Assembly: GCA_946631935.1 (NCBI GenBank) | Contig: CAMPAP010000037.1 | Span: 1 to 6,175, forward strand | Length of the DNA stretch: 6,175 bases | Origin: an uncultured Lachnospiraceae bacterium | GTDB lineage: Bacteria; Bacillota; Clostridia; Lachnospirales; Lachnospiraceae | Direction: 5' to 3' | Shown here: in pieces, positions 5,504 through 6,175 of the stretch | Layout: each line of letters begins with the position of its first letter | How positions within the stretch are numbered: position 1 is the stretch's first letter | Made by a program: the position numbers and the translations under genes | The notes under the pieces: generated by a model | The model's input: the letters and a program-made list of their open reading frames with translations, nothing else | Databases searched by the model: none | What the model was told of the DNA's origin: nothing

Positions 5504-6175
5504 ATGGAAAAATCAATGGAAAAGATCGTAACTCTTGCAAAAGGAAGAGGATTTATATATCCCGGATCCGAGATCTACGGCGGACTTGCCAATACATGGG
5601 ACTACGGAAACCTGGGAGTCGAACTTAAGAATAATGTAAAAAAAGCATGGTGGACCAAGTTCGTACAGGAAAGCCCCCACAACGTGGGAGTTGACTGCGC
5701 AATTCTCATGAATCCCCAGACCTGGGTTGCATCCGGACACCTTGCAGGTTTTTCTGATCCTCTTATGGATTGTAAGGAATGCCACGAGAGATTCCGTGCA
5801 GACAAGATCATTGAGGATTTTGCGCAGGAGAAGGGTATCACTCTTGATTCGTCCGTTGACGGATGGACCCAGGAGCAGATGATGAATTTCATCAAGGAAA
5901 ACTCCGTTCCCTGCCCTTCATGCGGAAAGCACAATTTTACCGATATAAGACAGTTTAATCTTATGTTCAAGACATTCCAGGGTGTTACAGAGGACGCAAA
6001 GAGCACTGTTTATCTTCGTCCCGAGACAGCACAGGGAATATTCGTAAACTTTAAGAATGTACAGAGGACATCCCGTAAGAAAGTTCCCTTCGGAATTGCC
6101 CAGGTAGGTAAATCCTTCAGAAACGAGATCGCTCCCGGAAACTTTACCTTCCGTACCAGAGAGTTTGAGCAGATG
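5504..6175 (+). CDS. glyS: Glycine--tRNA ligase, alpha2 (single-chain) type, 3'-truncated by the window
   Basis: The frame is open from ATG 5504 to the window end, giving 224 residues of a protein normally about 460 long. It charges tRNA-Gly with glycine in the cytoplasm. This is the single-chain class II enzyme of the Bacillota/eukaryote type and not the separate alpha and beta subunits of E. coli. The evidence is the N-terminus KIVTLAKGRGFIYPGSEIYGG, the motif 1 region (GVELKNNVKKAWWTKFV), and NPQTWVASGHLAGFSDP. Two cysteine pairs follow, CKEC (90-93) and CPSCG (137-141), which probably bind zinc. After them come RPETAQGIFVNF and motif 2, FRNE (205-208) leading into FTFRTREFEQM. Motif 3 and the anticodon-binding domain lie beyond the window. 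No T-box fits in the 59-base gap upstream. glyS follows era-recO, possibly with its own promoter. Confidence 0.97.
   Translation, partial: MEKSMEKIVTLAKGRGFIYPGSEIYGGLANTWDYGNLGVELKNNVKKAWWTKFVQESPHNVGVDCAILMNPQTWVASGHLAGFSDPLMDCKECHERFRADKIIEDFAQEKGITLDSSVDGWTQEQMMNFIKENSVPCPSCGKHNFTDIRQFNLMFKTFQGVTEDAKSTVYLRPETAQGIFVNFKNVQRTSRKKVPFGIAQVGKSFRNEIAPGNFTFRTREFEQM

Overview
The window reads as a plain chromosomal housekeeping segment of an anaerobic Firmicute, most likely a Lachnospiraceae (Butyrivibrio/Roseburia-like). The reasons are moderate GC, Arg codons biased to AGA/AGG, Gram-positive-style ribosome sites and lipobox, a single-chain alpha2-type glycyl-tRNA synthetase, and the era-recO-glyS gene order. 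The taxonomic call is inference; no database was consulted.

Layout, all genes on the + strand: (1) 1-2514, the 3' part of a large M16C zinc metallopeptidase of the presequence protease (PreP) type, whose start lies before the window. (2) 2541-3674, a DUF4349 lipoprotein with a C-terminal membrane helix and a Pro/Gln/Ala tail. (3) 3675-3865, a 191-base non-coding gap of shuffled short direct repeats and an imperfect hairpin, probably a lineage-specific intergenic repeat, with weak expression signals for era at its end. (4) 3866-4762, GTPase Era. (5) 4797-5444, a short RecO that has no zinc-ribbon cysteines. (6) 5504-6175, the first 224 residues of glycyl-tRNA synthetase, running off the end of the window.

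How they fit together: the peptidase and the lipoprotein gene are 26 bases apart and probably co-transcribed. era and recO are 34 bases apart and probably form a second unit covering 16S rRNA/30S maturation and recombination repair. glyS may join that unit, but a good extended -10 promoter overlaps the recO stop, so it can probably also be transcribed alone. The 59-base gap before glyS is too short for a T-box riboswitch.

I found no tRNA, rRNA, CRISPR array, insertion sequence, phage gene or defence system, and nothing that looks like a new multi-gene system. The parts most worth a second look are the mosaic repeat before era, era's missing Shine-Dalgarno site with a possible mini-ORF ahead of it, the zinc-ribbon-less RecO, and the doubly anchored DUF4349 protein.
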